The notes under the pieces were generated by a model, which was not told where the DNA came from, ran no database searches, and worked only from the letters and a program-made list of their open reading frames with translations. DNA of 64,000 nucleotides from Brumimicrobium ulvae (GTDB lineage Bacteria; Bacteroidota; Bacteroidia; Flavobacteriales_D; Crocinitomicaceae). Numbering within the stretch: the first letter of the stretch is position 1; each line of letters starts with the position of its first letter. Below, piece by piece: positions 18,511 to 27,602 of the stretch. The stretch spans positions 62,001 through 126,000 of the forward strand of contig NZ_CANNGT010000006.1 in the NCBI RefSeq assembly GCF_947504225.1. The letters run 5' to 3'. The translations under genes and the position numbers were made by a program.

Positions 18511-20448
18511 ATGACACAAAAAACACTATTGCTTTTCTTTCTATTATTCAGCACCTATTCATTTGCATGCAAGAAAAAAGACACCAGCAAAGTCGAATGG
18601 ATTAGAACTTATTTTAATTCTATTCCCGACCATAACTTCGCACTGCCCGACAACAAAGCTTTAGGTGAATACGACCTCATTCAACCCCTCGTCGATCGAA
18701 TTGATAGCGCGCAGTACAGTATAGACCTTGTAGCCTATGACTTGCAAAACATGCGTGTAGGTCATGCCTTGGCAAATGCATCACGAAGAGGTGTTCGGGT
18801 AAGGGTCATTACAGATGTTATTCATAGAGATCACGCTCCTCGTTTTACTCATCCCATGTGGGATACTTTGAGGGCGGCTGGAATATATAACATCGATGAC
18901 AGCGGTACAATTTATCATCCCGATGGAAGAATTATTGCCTTAAATGAAAAACTTCCTAATTCAGGAGCGAACATGCACCATAAATTCGCTGTGTTTGACG
19001 CCTTAAGTGAAGATCCAGAAGACGACTATTTATGGACAGGTTCCATGAACATTACTTATACTGGTCCATGGAACACCAATGTAGTACTAGTCATCAAAGA
19101 CAGTGGAATTGCAGGAGCATACCTAGAAGAATTTAAGCAAATGTGGGGAAGTAAAACTGCAATTCCCAATGCCAGAAAAGCCAGGTTTCACAAAGACAAA
19201 CGCAATGTTTCAAAAAACATTCACCACATCAATGATATTAAAGTAGAGGTTTACTTCGGCCCCATGGACAGGAACAAAACCAAGCCTAGTATTTCGAAAA
19301 GAATAACCACACTAATTAACGAATACGCAAAACATGATGTTCGTTTTTTAGCCTTTGCCATCAGTCCAAACATTCCTATTAGCGAAGCAATGATAGAGCG
19401 TTCAGGTCGTGGAGAGATCATTTTAGAAGGCGTTATTGATCCTGCTTTTTACACACGATATAGGAACAACGACCAAATTTGGGCAAAACCTGAAATGGCG
19501 TTTGGAAACAGACTTATACTCCCTGGAAAAGAAGTGCGAAAACTTCACGCAAAAACCATAATCATTGATGCAGAGTATCCTTATCCCGAAAAACACAAAG
19601 CGCTTACCATTGTGGGTTCTTATAATTTTTCCGCAGCTGCTGAAGTTGCCAATGATGAGAACATTTTGATGATTTATGACAATAAAATAGCCAATCAATT
19701 CTTTCAAGATTTTAAAGGTGTTATGAGTCGGGCAAAGGGAGAAAGCTATCACCACTACCCCAGCCTAGACACCAATATTTGGTATGATAACTTTAGAATA
19801 GGTAGAAATGGAAATATTGAGGTGGAGTTAGCAACCAACTTATTTTATCCCGCTGAATTGTTGGGTGTGAAAATTCCGAGAAACTGGGCTGGTCACAAAG
19901 ATTCAAGTTACTATTATGCTGAAGAATCCTTGCAGTTTCTTGATTCTCTAATTGAAGGAGCAGCCTTAAGAATAACAGCAGGAAAAGAAGAACCATCACA
20001 TAGGTTTGGACGTTATTCTGGATACATCACCGCAAAAAAAGACACCCAATTAATTAATGTAAACAGAAAAATGATCGAAACTGGAAACGCTACGTTTTCT
20101 TATTATGGTAGACAACAACCAGACTCCATACTTTCATTCAAATTAGCTGAAGAACAAGCCAAAACAAACTACCTTGGAATGTGGGGTTGTCCAGAATTAG
20201 TTGATACCAAAGTCCTTACCTCTGAAGCAACAATACTCAAGAACTTATTTCCGTTAGACATCAACACAGCAACAATTGAAGAACTGTCACTTGTACCATC
20301 CGTAGGTCCAAAAACAGCAGAAACAATCATTCAATACAGAGAAGAAAAAGGCGTGTTTTCAAGTTTAGATGACCTTTTAGAAATCAGAGGAATTGGAACG
20401 GCTACTTTGGAAAAATTAAAAGCCTACCTTATTATAGGAGAAGATTAA
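18511..20448 (+). CDS. Lipoprotein: phospholipase D core, SNase-like fold, HhH tail
   Basis: A 645-residue exported protein with a lipobox (SFAC, Cys near 20). Two complete phospholipase D motifs are present: His156-x-Lys158-x4-Asp163 with GSMN near 177, and His346-x-Lys348-x4-Asp353 with GSYNFS near 369, so the catalytic pair is intact. Residues about 440-560 align with the staphylococcal nuclease OB fold (FGRYSGY near 499-505, final GMWG), but the positions of catalytic Arg35, Asp40 and Glu43 appear replaced (LLGVKIPR reads where the nuclease has LLxVDTPE). Residues 582-645 are a ComEA-like helix-hairpin-helix pair. The combination points to envelope-anchored nucleic-acid binding and cleavage, possibly in DNA degradation or uptake. 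A phospholipase role is an alternative. Confidence 0.85.
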   Translation: MTQKTLLLFFLLFSTYSFACKKKDTSKVEWIRTYFNSIPDHNFALPDNKALGEYDLIQPLVDRIDSAQYSIDLVAYDLQNMRVGHALANASRRGVRVRVITDVIHRDHAPRFTHPMWDTLRAAGIYNIDDSGTIYHPDGRIIALNEKLPNSGANMHHKFAVFDALSEDPEDDYLWTGSMNITYTGPWNTNVVLVIKDSGIAGAYLEEFKQMWGSKTAIPNARKARFHKDKRNVSKNIHHINDIKVEVYFGPMDRNKTKPSISKRITTLINEYAKHDVRFLAFAISPNIPISEAMIERSGRGEIILEGVIDPAFYTRYRNNDQIWAKPEMAFGNRLILPGKEVRKLHAKTIIIDAEYPYPEKHKALTIVGSYNFSAAAEVANDENILMIYDNKIANQFFQDFKGVMSRAKGESYHHYPSLDTNIWYDNFRIGRNGNIEVELATNLFYPAELLGVKIPRNWAGHKDSSYYYAEESLQFLDSLIEGAALRITAGKEEPSHRFGRYSGYITAKKDTQLINVNRKMIETGNATFSYYGRQQPDSILSFKLAEEQAKTNYLGMWGCPELVDTKVLTSEATILKNLFPLDINTATIEELSLVPSVGPKTAETIIQYREEKGVFSSLDDLLEIRGIGTATLEKLKAYLIIGED

Positions 20449-20486
20449 AACTATAAAATAGTAACATTTCATCTCTAAAAAATCAT

Positions 20487-20494
20487 TAATTTTG
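20487..20494 (+). promoter_or_regulatory. Putative -7 box before DUF1456 gene
   Basis: TAATTTTG matches TAnnTTTG, ending 7 bases before the ATG at 20502, which would give a nearly leaderless transcript. No -33 element is evident. Confidence 0.3.
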
Positions 20495-20501
20495 AAAAAC
20501 T

Positions 20502-20981
20502 ATGACAAACAACGATATAATACGTCAATTGCGCTATACATTTGATTATAATGATGACAAAATGATGGAGCTTTTTGCTTCAGGAGCATTAGAGGCTTCA
20601 CGTGCTCAAGTGTGTGATTGGTTGAAGAAAGAAGACGATGATTCACATGTTAAAATTGAGGACAAAGAATTGGCTGCTTTTCTCAACGGTTTCATCAATG
20701 AAAAAAGAGGGAAAAAGGAAGGAGCTCAAATGAGACCTGAAGATCGATTGAACAACAACATTATCCTTAGAAAATTAAAGATTGCTTTAAATTTACAAGA
20801 CAATGATATGTTGGACATTTTTGATTTGGCCAATATGCGGGTGAGCAAACATGAATTAAGTTCATTCTTTCGCAATCCATCGCAGCGTCAGTACAGAAAG
20901 TGCAACGATCAATTTTTACGAAACTTCCTGTATGGACTACAAATTAAATACAGAGACAACGCAAAAGTAGAAAACCAGTAA
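20502..20981 (+). CDS. DUF1456 (YehS-like) protein
   Basis: A 159-residue cytoplasmic protein made of two DUF1456 repeats. Each begins with a N-D-I-I-R-x-L-R or N-N-I-I-L-R-K-L-K motif (residues 3-10 and about 86-95), then an NDDKMMELF or QDNDMLDIF segment, and ends with a conserved acidic/aromatic patch and a LNGF or LYGL motif. E. coli YehS has this same duplicated layout and length. The biochemical role is not established. It follows the PLD-type lipoprotein by 53 bases and precedes the hydrolase lipoprotein by 4, so it probably shares a transcript with the latter. Confidence 0.9.
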   Translation: MTNNDIIRQLRYTFDYNDDKMMELFASGALEASRAQVCDWLKKEDDDSHVKIEDKELAAFLNGFINEKRGKKEGAQMRPEDRLNNNIILRKLKIALNLQDNDMLDIFDLANMRVSKHELSSFFRNPSQRQYRKCNDQFLRNFLYGLQIKYRDNAKVENQ

Positions 20982-20985
20982 TAAA

Positions 20986-21882
20986 ATGATTAAATACACT
21001 ATCCACCTTATTCTACTCCTTCTCTTGTTCATGTTCAGCGCATGCAACCTGAATAAAATGTATCTTCAGCCTACAGAAATGAAGCCTGATGCTAAATCGG
21101 CAACCCTTTATTTAGAAGGAGACACCGTGACCATTAACTACATAGGTGAACACTATCAACCCCAATTTATCCGCAATGGAAAAGACACCGTCGAATTTGA
21201 TTACACCATAGAAAGCACCCTATTTGAAAGCACAAGTGGGAATTTGCTTAACGGATGGATGCTCACCCCGAAAGATGTTAAACCAAAAGCCACCCTTTTA
21301 TTCTTTCACGGAAATGCCGGATTTATTACCAGTCAACATTGGTCTATGACCCTACTTTTGAAGTATGGCTACCAAGCATTCGTCATTGATTATAGCGGAT
21401 ACGGATTTTCTGAAGGAAGGGCCACGCGAAAAAATGTATTAAAAGATGGAAACTCTGCCCTGAACTATATCCTGAACCGACCAGATGTTAAAGGAACAGA
21501 TATTGTGCTCTACGGTCAGTCACTGGGTGGACATTTAGCCACGGTAGTAGCCGCTCAAAATCAAGATAAAATTGATGCTTTGGTAGTAGAAGGCGCCTTT
21601 TCCTCACACAAGGACATTGGCATCCACTTCGCAGGTTTTCTAGGAAAAATATTTGTAAAAGAACAGTATAGTGCAATCGAATCTGTTCAGCAGTTCAACA
21701 AACCCATCCTTGTCATTCACAGCACAGAAGACAATGTTGTACCATTTGAAATGGGAAAAAAGATATATGACCATGCGAATGAACCCAAAGCGTTTTATGA
21801 AATAGACGGTTGTCATATCTGCGGAGCGCGAATTTACAACAAAGAAATCGCTCAAAAAATCGCAAAAATGATAGCACAATAG
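20986..21882 (+). CDS. Alpha/beta hydrolase lipoprotein
   Basis: A 298-residue serine hydrolase with a lipoprotein signal (FMFSAC, Cys near 20). The fold is shown by an oxyanion-hole motif FFHGNAGF near 106, the nucleophile elbow YGQSLGGH with Ser179, an acid in HSTEDNVV near 247 and a His in DGCHICG near 276. It resembles the BEM46/FrsA-like esterase-peptidase group (YfhR-type). An outer-membrane or periplasmic location facing small ester or peptide substrates is likely; the specific substrate is unknown. It starts 4 bases after the DUF1456 gene. Confidence 0.87.
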   Translation: MIKYTIHLILLLLLFMFSACNLNKMYLQPTEMKPDAKSATLYLEGDTVTINYIGEHYQPQFIRNGKDTVEFDYTIESTLFESTSGNLLNGWMLTPKDVKPKATLLFFHGNAGFITSQHWSMTLLLKYGYQAFVIDYSGYGFSEGRATRKNVLKDGNSALNYILNRPDVKGTDIVLYGQSLGGHLATVVAAQNQDKIDALVVEGAFSSHKDIGIHFAGFLGKIFVKEQYSAIESVQQFNKPILVIHSTEDNVVPFEMGKKIYDHANEPKAFYEIDGCHICGARIYNKEIAQKIAKMIAQ

Positions 21883-22033
21883 AATCAATTGATAATTCTT
21901 TTAAGTTTCAAGTAATAAATCAAGTATTATAACAGAATTTACTATCTTTAAGCCTTCATAATCACACCGTACAAATAAGATATTCCCTACAAAAGTATGG
22001 TGAATATTTAAAGATTATCAACATAGAACACTT

Positions 22034-22798
22034 ATGATTCAAGTAGAAAATATACGCAAAGAGTTTGAGTTAACGAAAAAGCAACAAAAGGAAAACAATA
22101 CCACCGACAAGTTTGCTTTAGCCGTTGAAGATGTGAGTTTTGAATGTCAACCTGGACGCATCTTCTCACTACTCGGTCCAAATGGCGCCGGGAAAACGAC
22201 GACATTACGCATGCTCGCAGGAATATTAAAACCCAGTCAAGGCTCCATCAAAATCAACGGTATTGACATTCAGAAACAACCCAATGAAGCCAAAAAAGTG
22301 ATTGGTTTTCTCACTGGTTCTACAGGACTCTACGAGCGATTAACAGCAAATGAAATCATCGCTTATTTTGCAAAACTGTATGGAGTTTCAGATGCTGACT
22401 TCGAGCAACGAAAAGAACATTTATACACCTTGTTGGGAATGCACGACTTCCAAGATCAACGCATTGGTCGATTAAGTACGGGAATGAAACAAAAAGTCTC
22501 CATTGCCAGAACGATGATACACGATCCAGACGTAGTTGTATTTGACGAGCCAACCAGTGGATTAGACGTCATAACAGCAGAAAACATCATTAAGCTCATC
22601 AGTGATTGCAAAACACAAGGAAAAACAGTCATTTTCTCCTCTCACATTATGAGCGAAGTAGACTTGCTGTGTGATGACCTCGCCATAATCCATAAAGGAA
22701 CGATAATTCACCGTAGCAGCATGCAAGACTTCCGTGACCACATGCAAACCAAGAATTTAACTGAAGAATTCATCCGCATCATCAACGAAAACAATTAA
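22034..22798 (+). CDS. ABC transporter ATP-binding protein, NatA-like
   Basis: A 254-residue ABC ATPase of the ABC-2 exporter class. Walker A is LLGPNGAGKTT near 48, the Q-loop region GFLTGSTGLYERLT near 90, the signature LSTGMKQKVSIA near 141, Walker B VVVFDEPTSGLD near 160 and the H-loop IFSSHIM near 199. The LTGSTGLY segment is typical of sodium-export NatA and related ATPases. It pairs with the permease gene beginning 3 bases later. A sodium or drug/antibiotic extrusion role is inferred from family only. Confidence 0.9.
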   Translation: MIQVENIRKEFELTKKQQKENNTTDKFALAVEDVSFECQPGRIFSLLGPNGAGKTTTLRMLAGILKPSQGSIKINGIDIQKQPNEAKKVIGFLTGSTGLYERLTANEIIAYFAKLYGVSDADFEQRKEHLYTLLGMHDFQDQRIGRLSTGMKQKVSIARTMIHDPDVVVFDEPTSGLDVITAENIIKLISDCKTQGKTVIFSSHIMSEVDLLCDDLAIIHKGTIIHRSSMQDFRDHMQTKNLTEEFIRIINENN

Positions 22799-22801
22799 GC
22801 C

Positions 22802-23995
22802 ATGATATTTACAATATTTAAAAAAGAATTAAAAGACACATTACGAGATCGCAGAACGATTATCGCAATGATTGTAGTTCCTATCTTGGTTTTCCCATTA
22901 ATTATTGGGCTTTCGACAACTGTCACCAAGCATTTTGCCGAGCAACAAAAAGAAGAGGTTTTAAAAATTGCATTGATTTCTGATAAAACAGACAATCAAT
23001 TCTCACAAACACTTGCCTCCATCCCTGACACATTGGGACCAAAAGAGTTGATTTTTCGAGAAGATACTTTAGGATTAAGGAAAGACATTAACAATGACTC
23101 GATTCAACTGGCCTTTTTTATTCCCACAAGTTTTGATGATGAACAAGCTGAGAACAAGCAATCAACAGTTCTCATTTTTCATAAAGGAGTAAATGTAGGA
23201 AACAAGGCACGGGTTCAAACCTATCTTTCTGAAATTAAAAACACTTTTTTAACGCAACGTTTTGAGAGGTTAAATTTAGACACGCAACTTATCGAGCCCA
23301 TTGCGGAGCAATACATTGATTTTTCAAGTGAAAAAGAAGTCATAGGAAAATTAGCAGGTGGTGTCCTCCCCTATTTATTCATCATTTTTGGATTCATTGG
23401 ATGTATGTATCCAGCCATAGATTTATTCACAGGAGAAAAAGAAAGAAAAACCCTTGAGACTCTATTGACTACTCCAGTTCCACGTTGGAAAATATTAATC
23501 GGTAAAATGCTAGTGATTGTTCTATCAGGAATAGCTGCAGCAAGTTTTTCTTTACTCGGTTTGTTTTTAGGACTTCGGGTTTTCAATTTAGTGGATAATC
23601 CTGCAATAATGACTGTTATCGATGGAATACTAACTCCTACATTTATACTGAGTTTATTTGTTCTTCTTTTACCATTGACTATTTTCTTTGCCGGAATAAT
23701 GATACCAGCAACAATATACGCAAAGTCATTTAAAGAGGCACAGAGTGTATTAACTCCAGTCAACTTTGTTGTCATACTCCCTACTTTTATAGGTTTTTTA
23801 CCTAACATTGAACTCGACTATACTACAGCGTTCATTCCGATTGTCAATATCGTATTGGCCACAAAAGAAATCGTTGCAGGAACCATCGATCCAATCTTGA
23901 TGATCATTAGTTTTATGACCATGGTTGCTGTCGCTGCGTTATCAGTATTGTTTTCTTACAAGCGATTTGGTAAAGAGAGTAATATTATTAGTTGA
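22802..23995 (+). CDS. ABC transporter permease, NatB-like
   Basis: A 397-residue ABC-2-type permease. One N-terminal membrane helix (about 20-40) follows the family start (IFKKELKDTLRDRRTI). A large extracytoplasmic domain (about 45-180) comes next, then five or six helices (about 186-390), with the GEKERKTLETLLTTPV motif near 212 that is diagnostic of NatB and related exporters. It forms a two-gene unit with the ATPase just upstream and is followed by a strong terminator at 24048. Na+ efflux is the classical assignment; other small-molecule export cannot be excluded. Confidence 0.88.
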   Translation: MIFTIFKKELKDTLRDRRTIIAMIVVPILVFPLIIGLSTTVTKHFAEQQKEEVLKIALISDKTDNQFSQTLASIPDTLGPKELIFREDTLGLRKDINNDSIQLAFFIPTSFDDEQAENKQSTVLIFHKGVNVGNKARVQTYLSEIKNTFLTQRFERLNLDTQLIEPIAEQYIDFSSEKEVIGKLAGGVLPYLFIIFGFIGCMYPAIDLFTGEKERKTLETLLTTPVPRWKILIGKMLVIVLSGIAAASFSLLGLFLGLRVFNLVDNPAIMTVIDGILTPTFILSLFVLLLPLTIFFAGIMIPATIYAKSFKEAQSVLTPVNFVVILPTFIGFLPNIELDYTTAFIPIVNIVLATKEIVAGTIDPILMIISFMTMVAVAALSVLFSYKRFGKESNIIS

Positions 23996-24047
23996 TTTTA
24001 AGGTTCGAGTATTTACATTTCGGGTATTTCAATCAAGTAAAATTTAT

Positions 24048-24077
24048 AGAAGCACGGCTAAGCTGTGCTTCTTTTTT
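24048..24077 (+). terminator. Terminator after the ABC exporter pair
   Basis: AGAAGCAC (24048-24055) pairs with GTGCTTCT (24065-24072), with GC pairs extending into the loop, followed by a T-run to 24077. A textbook intrinsic terminator 52 bases past the permease stop. Confidence 0.85.
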
Positions 24078-24204
24078 AATTTTAAACAGTATCTATTTAC
24101 TCCTCCATTTTCATCTCAAAGACTCCAATAAAAACCTCTGTTGCGATGTCCTCTAAACCTTTTTAGTTCTGTTTGACCTTCAACTTCCCATTCACCAGAC
24201 CACC

Positions 24205-25308
24205 TCACTCCTCAATCATAAACTCCAACATTTCCTCTACAAAATCGTCCCAATTGTAGGTTGAAGGTCGATCTATTGTTGTAATATGAACACTATTCAA
24301 CATTTTCTCAATGCCTTTACTCAATTCAAGAACATTATTTGGGGGGACGATCATTCCTTCTGTTTCATCTTGAATAAATTCTGACAATCCGCCAACATCT
24401 GTGGCTATTACAGGTTTATTGAAGTGTTTGGCTATGGCGATAATTCCGCTTTGGGTTCCAGATTTATAAGGCAAAACAACCACTGAGGTCAAGGAAAAAT
24501 AATACTTCACCATTTCATCGGAAATATATTCCAAATTGAGGTGTACCCTATCTTCAAGCTGGTGTGATTTGATGATTTCATCATACTGTTCAAAAGAACC
24601 GTAAACTTCTCCAGCAACAATCAAATGAATATCTTCTTCCAAGTCTTTCATCGACAATAACAATTGGTCTAGACCTTTATAATCACGGATTAATCCAAAA
24701 AACAACAAGTATTTTTTATCAGGATTAAGATTTAGTTTCTCTGCTGCTTCTGTTCTGTCCACAACATTCCCGAAATGATCATAAACAGGATGAAGTAAAA
24801 CTTTAGACTTAACCCTTGGATAGTTTTCTTTAATTTCCTTATTTACAGCACTTGACAAAGCAATGCAATGACTGTTTCGATTAAAGAAATAATTAGATAA
24901 AGTTCTGTCCAACTTCCCTTGCTCATGTGGTGTAGCATTATGAACGATTGAGACCACGCGACAATGTTTACTCATTTTTTTTGCTACGTACCCTAATGCA
25001 GGTGCCATATAAGGCATCCAGTATCCTATGACTAAAACATCAGGTTCAAACTCACGAATGCGTTTCACCGTGGTCATATATGTTGCTGGATTCATTGCAT
25101 TTAACACGCGAACAGTTGGAATTTCATCTACCTTATCATCCGCTGTGACCAATTGTGTTTTTCCAGGAAACATCGCTTTTGGATATTGTAAGGAAAAATT
25201 AAATGCTTTCACTTCATATTTACGTTCAATTGCACGATATAAAGCAGCATTAAATTGTGCTATTCCGCCACGATAAGGATAAAAAGTAGATAAAACGGCT
25301 ATTTTCAT
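24205..25308 (-). CDS. Glycosyltransferase family 4
   Basis: A 367-residue GT-B glycosyltransferase. The N-terminus MKIAVLSTFYPYRGGIAQF carries the glycine-rich acceptor-domain loop. The C-terminal domain shows LFFGLIRDYKGLDQLL near 202, a nucleotide-binding segment, and PYKSGTQSGIIAIAKHF near 278 in the position of the EX7E motif, where the first Glu is replaced by Ser (SGTQSG), followed by KPVIATDVGGL. It is a lone gene between a terminator and the divergent dehydrogenase gene, so no biosynthetic partner is visible. A surface-glycan role is inferred from the family. Confidence 0.86.
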   Translation of the reverse strand: MKIAVLSTFYPYRGGIAQFNAALYRAIERKYEVKAFNFSLQYPKAMFPGKTQLVTADDKVDEIPTVRVLNAMNPATYMTTVKRIREFEPDVLVIGYWMPYMAPALGYVAKKMSKHCRVVSIVHNATPHEQGKLDRTLSNYFFNRNSHCIALSSAVNKEIKENYPRVKSKVLLHPVYDHFGNVVDRTEAAEKLNLNPDKKYLLFFGLIRDYKGLDQLLLSMKDLEEDIHLIVAGEVYGSFEQYDEIIKSHQLEDRVHLNLEYISDEMVKYYFSLTSVVVLPYKSGTQSGIIAIAKHFNKPVIATDVGGLSEFIQDETEGMIVPPNNVLELSKGIEKMLNSVHITTIDRPSTYNWDDFVEEMLEFMIEE

Positions 25309-25313
25309 AAGGT

Positions 25314-25347
25314 CAAATTTAACAAACTCTATAAAATTTAACCCAAA
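25314..25347 (-). promoter_or_regulatory. Putative promoter of the GT4 gene
   Basis: On the minus strand, TTTG (25347-25344), a 22-base spacer and TAAATTTG (25321-25314) match the Bacteroidota promoter. The -7 box ends only 5 bases before the start codon at 25308, so the transcript would be leaderless or nearly so. Confidence 0.4.
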
Positions 25348-25407
25348 AGCCTTAGCTAATTAACGATTATCTGTAACTTTAGGGCACGAAAATAATTTTA
25401 TAAGAAT

Positions 25408-26301
25408 ATGATAAAAAAAGTAGCAGTAATTGGTGCTGGAACAATGGGAAATGGAATTGCTCACGTTTTTGCACAGTTTGGATACGAAGTGTCATTGGTT
25501 GATATTTCACAAGACTCTTTAGATAGAGGAATGGCAACGATTGAAAAGAACCTCGATCGTATGGTCAGCAAGGAAAAAATCAGTGCAGAAGATAAAGCAG
25601 CAACATTAGGTCGACTTAAAACTTTTACTTCAACAGAAGAAGGAGTACAAACAGCTGATTTAATCGTTGAAGCAGCGACAGAAAACGAAAGTTTGAAGTT
25701 TAAAATCTTCGAACAACTAGATAAAGCTGCTAAGCCAGAAGCGATTTTAGCGACCAACACTTCTTCAATCTCAATTACAAAAATCGCTGCTGTAACTTCT
25801 CGTCCAGACCAAGTAATCGGAATGCACTTTATGAATCCAGTTCCTGTAATGAAATTGGTTGAAATCATTCGTGGTTATTCAACTTCTGATGAAGTGACAA
25901 GCTTAATTATGGAAACTTCCAAGTCATTGAAGAAAACTCCAGTTGAAGTGAATGATTATCCAGGATTCGTTGCCAACCGTATTTTAATGCCGATGATTAA
26001 CGAAGCAATCATTACTTTAAATGAAGGTGTTGCCGGAGTTGAAGAAATCGATACTGTAATGAAACTAGGAATGGCTCACCCAATGGGACCTTTGCAATTG
26101 GCTGACTTTATTGGACTAGATGTTTGTTTAGCGATTATGGAAGTGCTATACAGCGGTCTTGGAAATGACAAATATGCACCTTCCCCACTATTGGTGAACA
26201 TGGTTGCTGCTGGCAAAAAAGGAGTTAAATCTGGAGAAGGTTTTTATGATTGGTCACATGGAACAAAAGAACTTATTGTAGCTTCTAATTTCAAGAAGTA
26301 A
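25408..26301 (+). CDS. 3-hydroxybutyryl-CoA dehydrogenase
   Basis: NAD(P)-dependent (S)-3-hydroxyacyl-CoA dehydrogenase, 297 residues. The N-terminal Rossmann motif is GAGTMGNGIAHVFAQFGY at 9-26, with an acidic residue (SLVDIS) at the end of strand 2 suggesting NAD. The catalytic His140 lies in GMHFMNPVPVM, followed by Glu/Asn positions, and the C-terminal domain has DYPGFVANRILMPMINEA and the LGMAHPMGPLQLADFIGLD segment. The length is typical of Hbd enzymes. It acts in fatty-acid oxidation or butanoyl-CoA/polyhydroxybutyrate metabolism. It stands alone with a terminator 18 bases past the stop. Confidence 0.94.
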   Translation: MIKKVAVIGAGTMGNGIAHVFAQFGYEVSLVDISQDSLDRGMATIEKNLDRMVSKEKISAEDKAATLGRLKTFTSTEEGVQTADLIVEAATENESLKFKIFEQLDKAAKPEAILATNTSSISITKIAAVTSRPDQVIGMHFMNPVPVMKLVEIIRGYSTSDEVTSLIMETSKSLKKTPVEVNDYPGFVANRILMPMINEAIITLNEGVAGVEEIDTVMKLGMAHPMGPLQLADFIGLDVCLAIMEVLYSGLGNDKYAPSPLLVNMVAAGKKGVKSGEGFYDWSHGTKELIVASNFKK

Positions 26302-26319
26302 ACTCTATTATTTGACTCA

Positions 26320-26352
26320 AAACAAGCACCTTTTTTGAGGTGCTTGTTTGTT
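26320..26352 (+). terminator. Terminator after 3-hydroxybutyryl-CoA dehydrogenase
   Basis: AAACAAGCACCT (26320-26331) pairs perfectly with AGGTGCTTGTTT (26338-26349) around a T6 loop. A short T-rich stretch follows. A 12-base perfect stem makes this a strong intrinsic terminator. Confidence 0.82.
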
Positions 26353-26422
26353 TCTACAATTCGCATTATTTTTACGGTATATAAATTGTGTAACAATAGT
26401 ACATTTTGAACGTTATATAACC

Positions 26423-27538
26423 ATGAGATACATTTTCACCCTTATAGTTTTACTTTCTATTTCATTCCCAATCTTTGGACAGAAGAATCTTGCTCAACTT
26501 CGTGAAAAAGAAGAAGAGTTGAGTAAATTACTCACGCAATTAAGAACAGCCAAAGAAGACGAAAAAATTAACCTCTTGAATAAAGAGTTCAAAACAGCGT
26601 TTGGCAAGGCACTGAATATGGATGGTGCATTTGACTATCCTTTTGCTGCTTTAACTTCTGTGGGAAAAATATATTCGGATGATAAGCTTGTACGTGTAAT
26701 CACATGGAATATTCAATACAAGGACTTGATGCATAATTACTTTTCATTTATCATGAAAAAAGATGAGCGTAGAGACCGAATACATGTTATTGAATTAAAT
26801 CGCGAGAAGCAACACTTCGGAATGATTCAAGAAGAAACGGTAACCCATGAAAATTGGTATGGCGCCTTGTACTATGACATCATTGATGTTCAACGCAGAA
26901 ATAGAACCTACTATACCCTTTTGGGTTATGATGCCAATGACCAAAGGAGTTCAATAAAATTAATTGATGTACTGTATTTCACAGGAAAGATTCCCAACTT
27001 TGGTTATCCATTATTTGAAGTCAAAAACGGCAGGGCAAAACGAGTAATATTTGAACATTCGAATAAAGCCACAATGTCTCTAAGGTTCGATGTTGAACGC
27101 GATAAAATTGTATTCGACCACCTTACTCCAGAGTCACCTGGTTTAAAAGAATTTCGAGAGTTTTACGTTCCGGACATGTCTTATGATGCTTATGAATGGG
27201 ATGGTAAGCAATGGATTTTACATGAAGACATTATTGCAGTGAACAAAGAAGTTTCTAACACTGTAGATTTAAAAGCCTACGATAAGGAATTAGATTCCGT
27301 AGTTTCTGTTCCTACAAAAAGTACATGGATCAATCCAGAAGATCCTAATTCACCTATTGACGGAGGTCGACACCAAGCTGTTACCCCTGATGATTTGAAA
27401 CAAGAACAGAAAGGTAAAAAACCAAAGAAATCAAACATTGAAAAAGTCAGTCCTAACAAATCCAAATCAAATCATCAAGGAGTTAGTTTTTCAAATCTAA
27501 ACGACAAGAAAAAGAAAAGGAAGAGAAAAAGAAAATAA
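26423..27538 (+). CDS. Secreted hypothetical protein with basic tail
   Basis: I place the start at the ATG at 26423 (371 residues), because it gives a signal peptide MRYIFTLIVLLSISFPIFGQ; the frame extends upstream to 26348 with no signal there and into the terminator. The mature protein begins with a charged helix (about 24-55) and continues as a mixed-structure domain with several WY-rich strands (HENWYGALYYDI, YEWDGKQWILHED). The last 60 residues become progressively basic and end in a Lys/Arg run. It resembles an unnamed Bacteroidota secreted family. Co-transcription with the next barrel-like gene, 64 bases on, is possible. Confidence 0.75.
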   Translation: MRYIFTLIVLLSISFPIFGQKNLAQLREKEEELSKLLTQLRTAKEDEKINLLNKEFKTAFGKALNMDGAFDYPFAALTSVGKIYSDDKLVRVITWNIQYKDLMHNYFSFIMKKDERRDRIHVIELNREKQHFGMIQEETVTHENWYGALYYDIIDVQRRNRTYYTLLGYDANDQRSSIKLIDVLYFTGKIPNFGYPLFEVKNGRAKRVIFEHSNKATMSLRFDVERDKIVFDHLTPESPGLKEFREFYVPDMSYDAYEWDGKQWILHEDIIAVNKEVSNTVDLKAYDKELDSVVSVPTKSTWINPEDPNSPIDGGRHQAVTPDDLKQEQKGKKPKKSNIEKVSPNKSKSNHQGVSFSNLNDKKKKRKRKRK

Positions 27539-27602
27539 AGAAAGATACGAATAATCAATTTTCCATTCTAATTTATTAGTTTTACAGATAAACAAAGGTT
27601 TT

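Noticed and set aside
23371-23808. 145-codon minus-strand open frame
   Set aside because: Antisense shadow of the ABC permease gene; basic, low-complexity composition and no family motif.
25461-25868. 135-codon minus-strand open frame
   Set aside because: Antisense shadow inside the 3-hydroxybutyryl-CoA dehydrogenase gene, whose product is clearly conserved.
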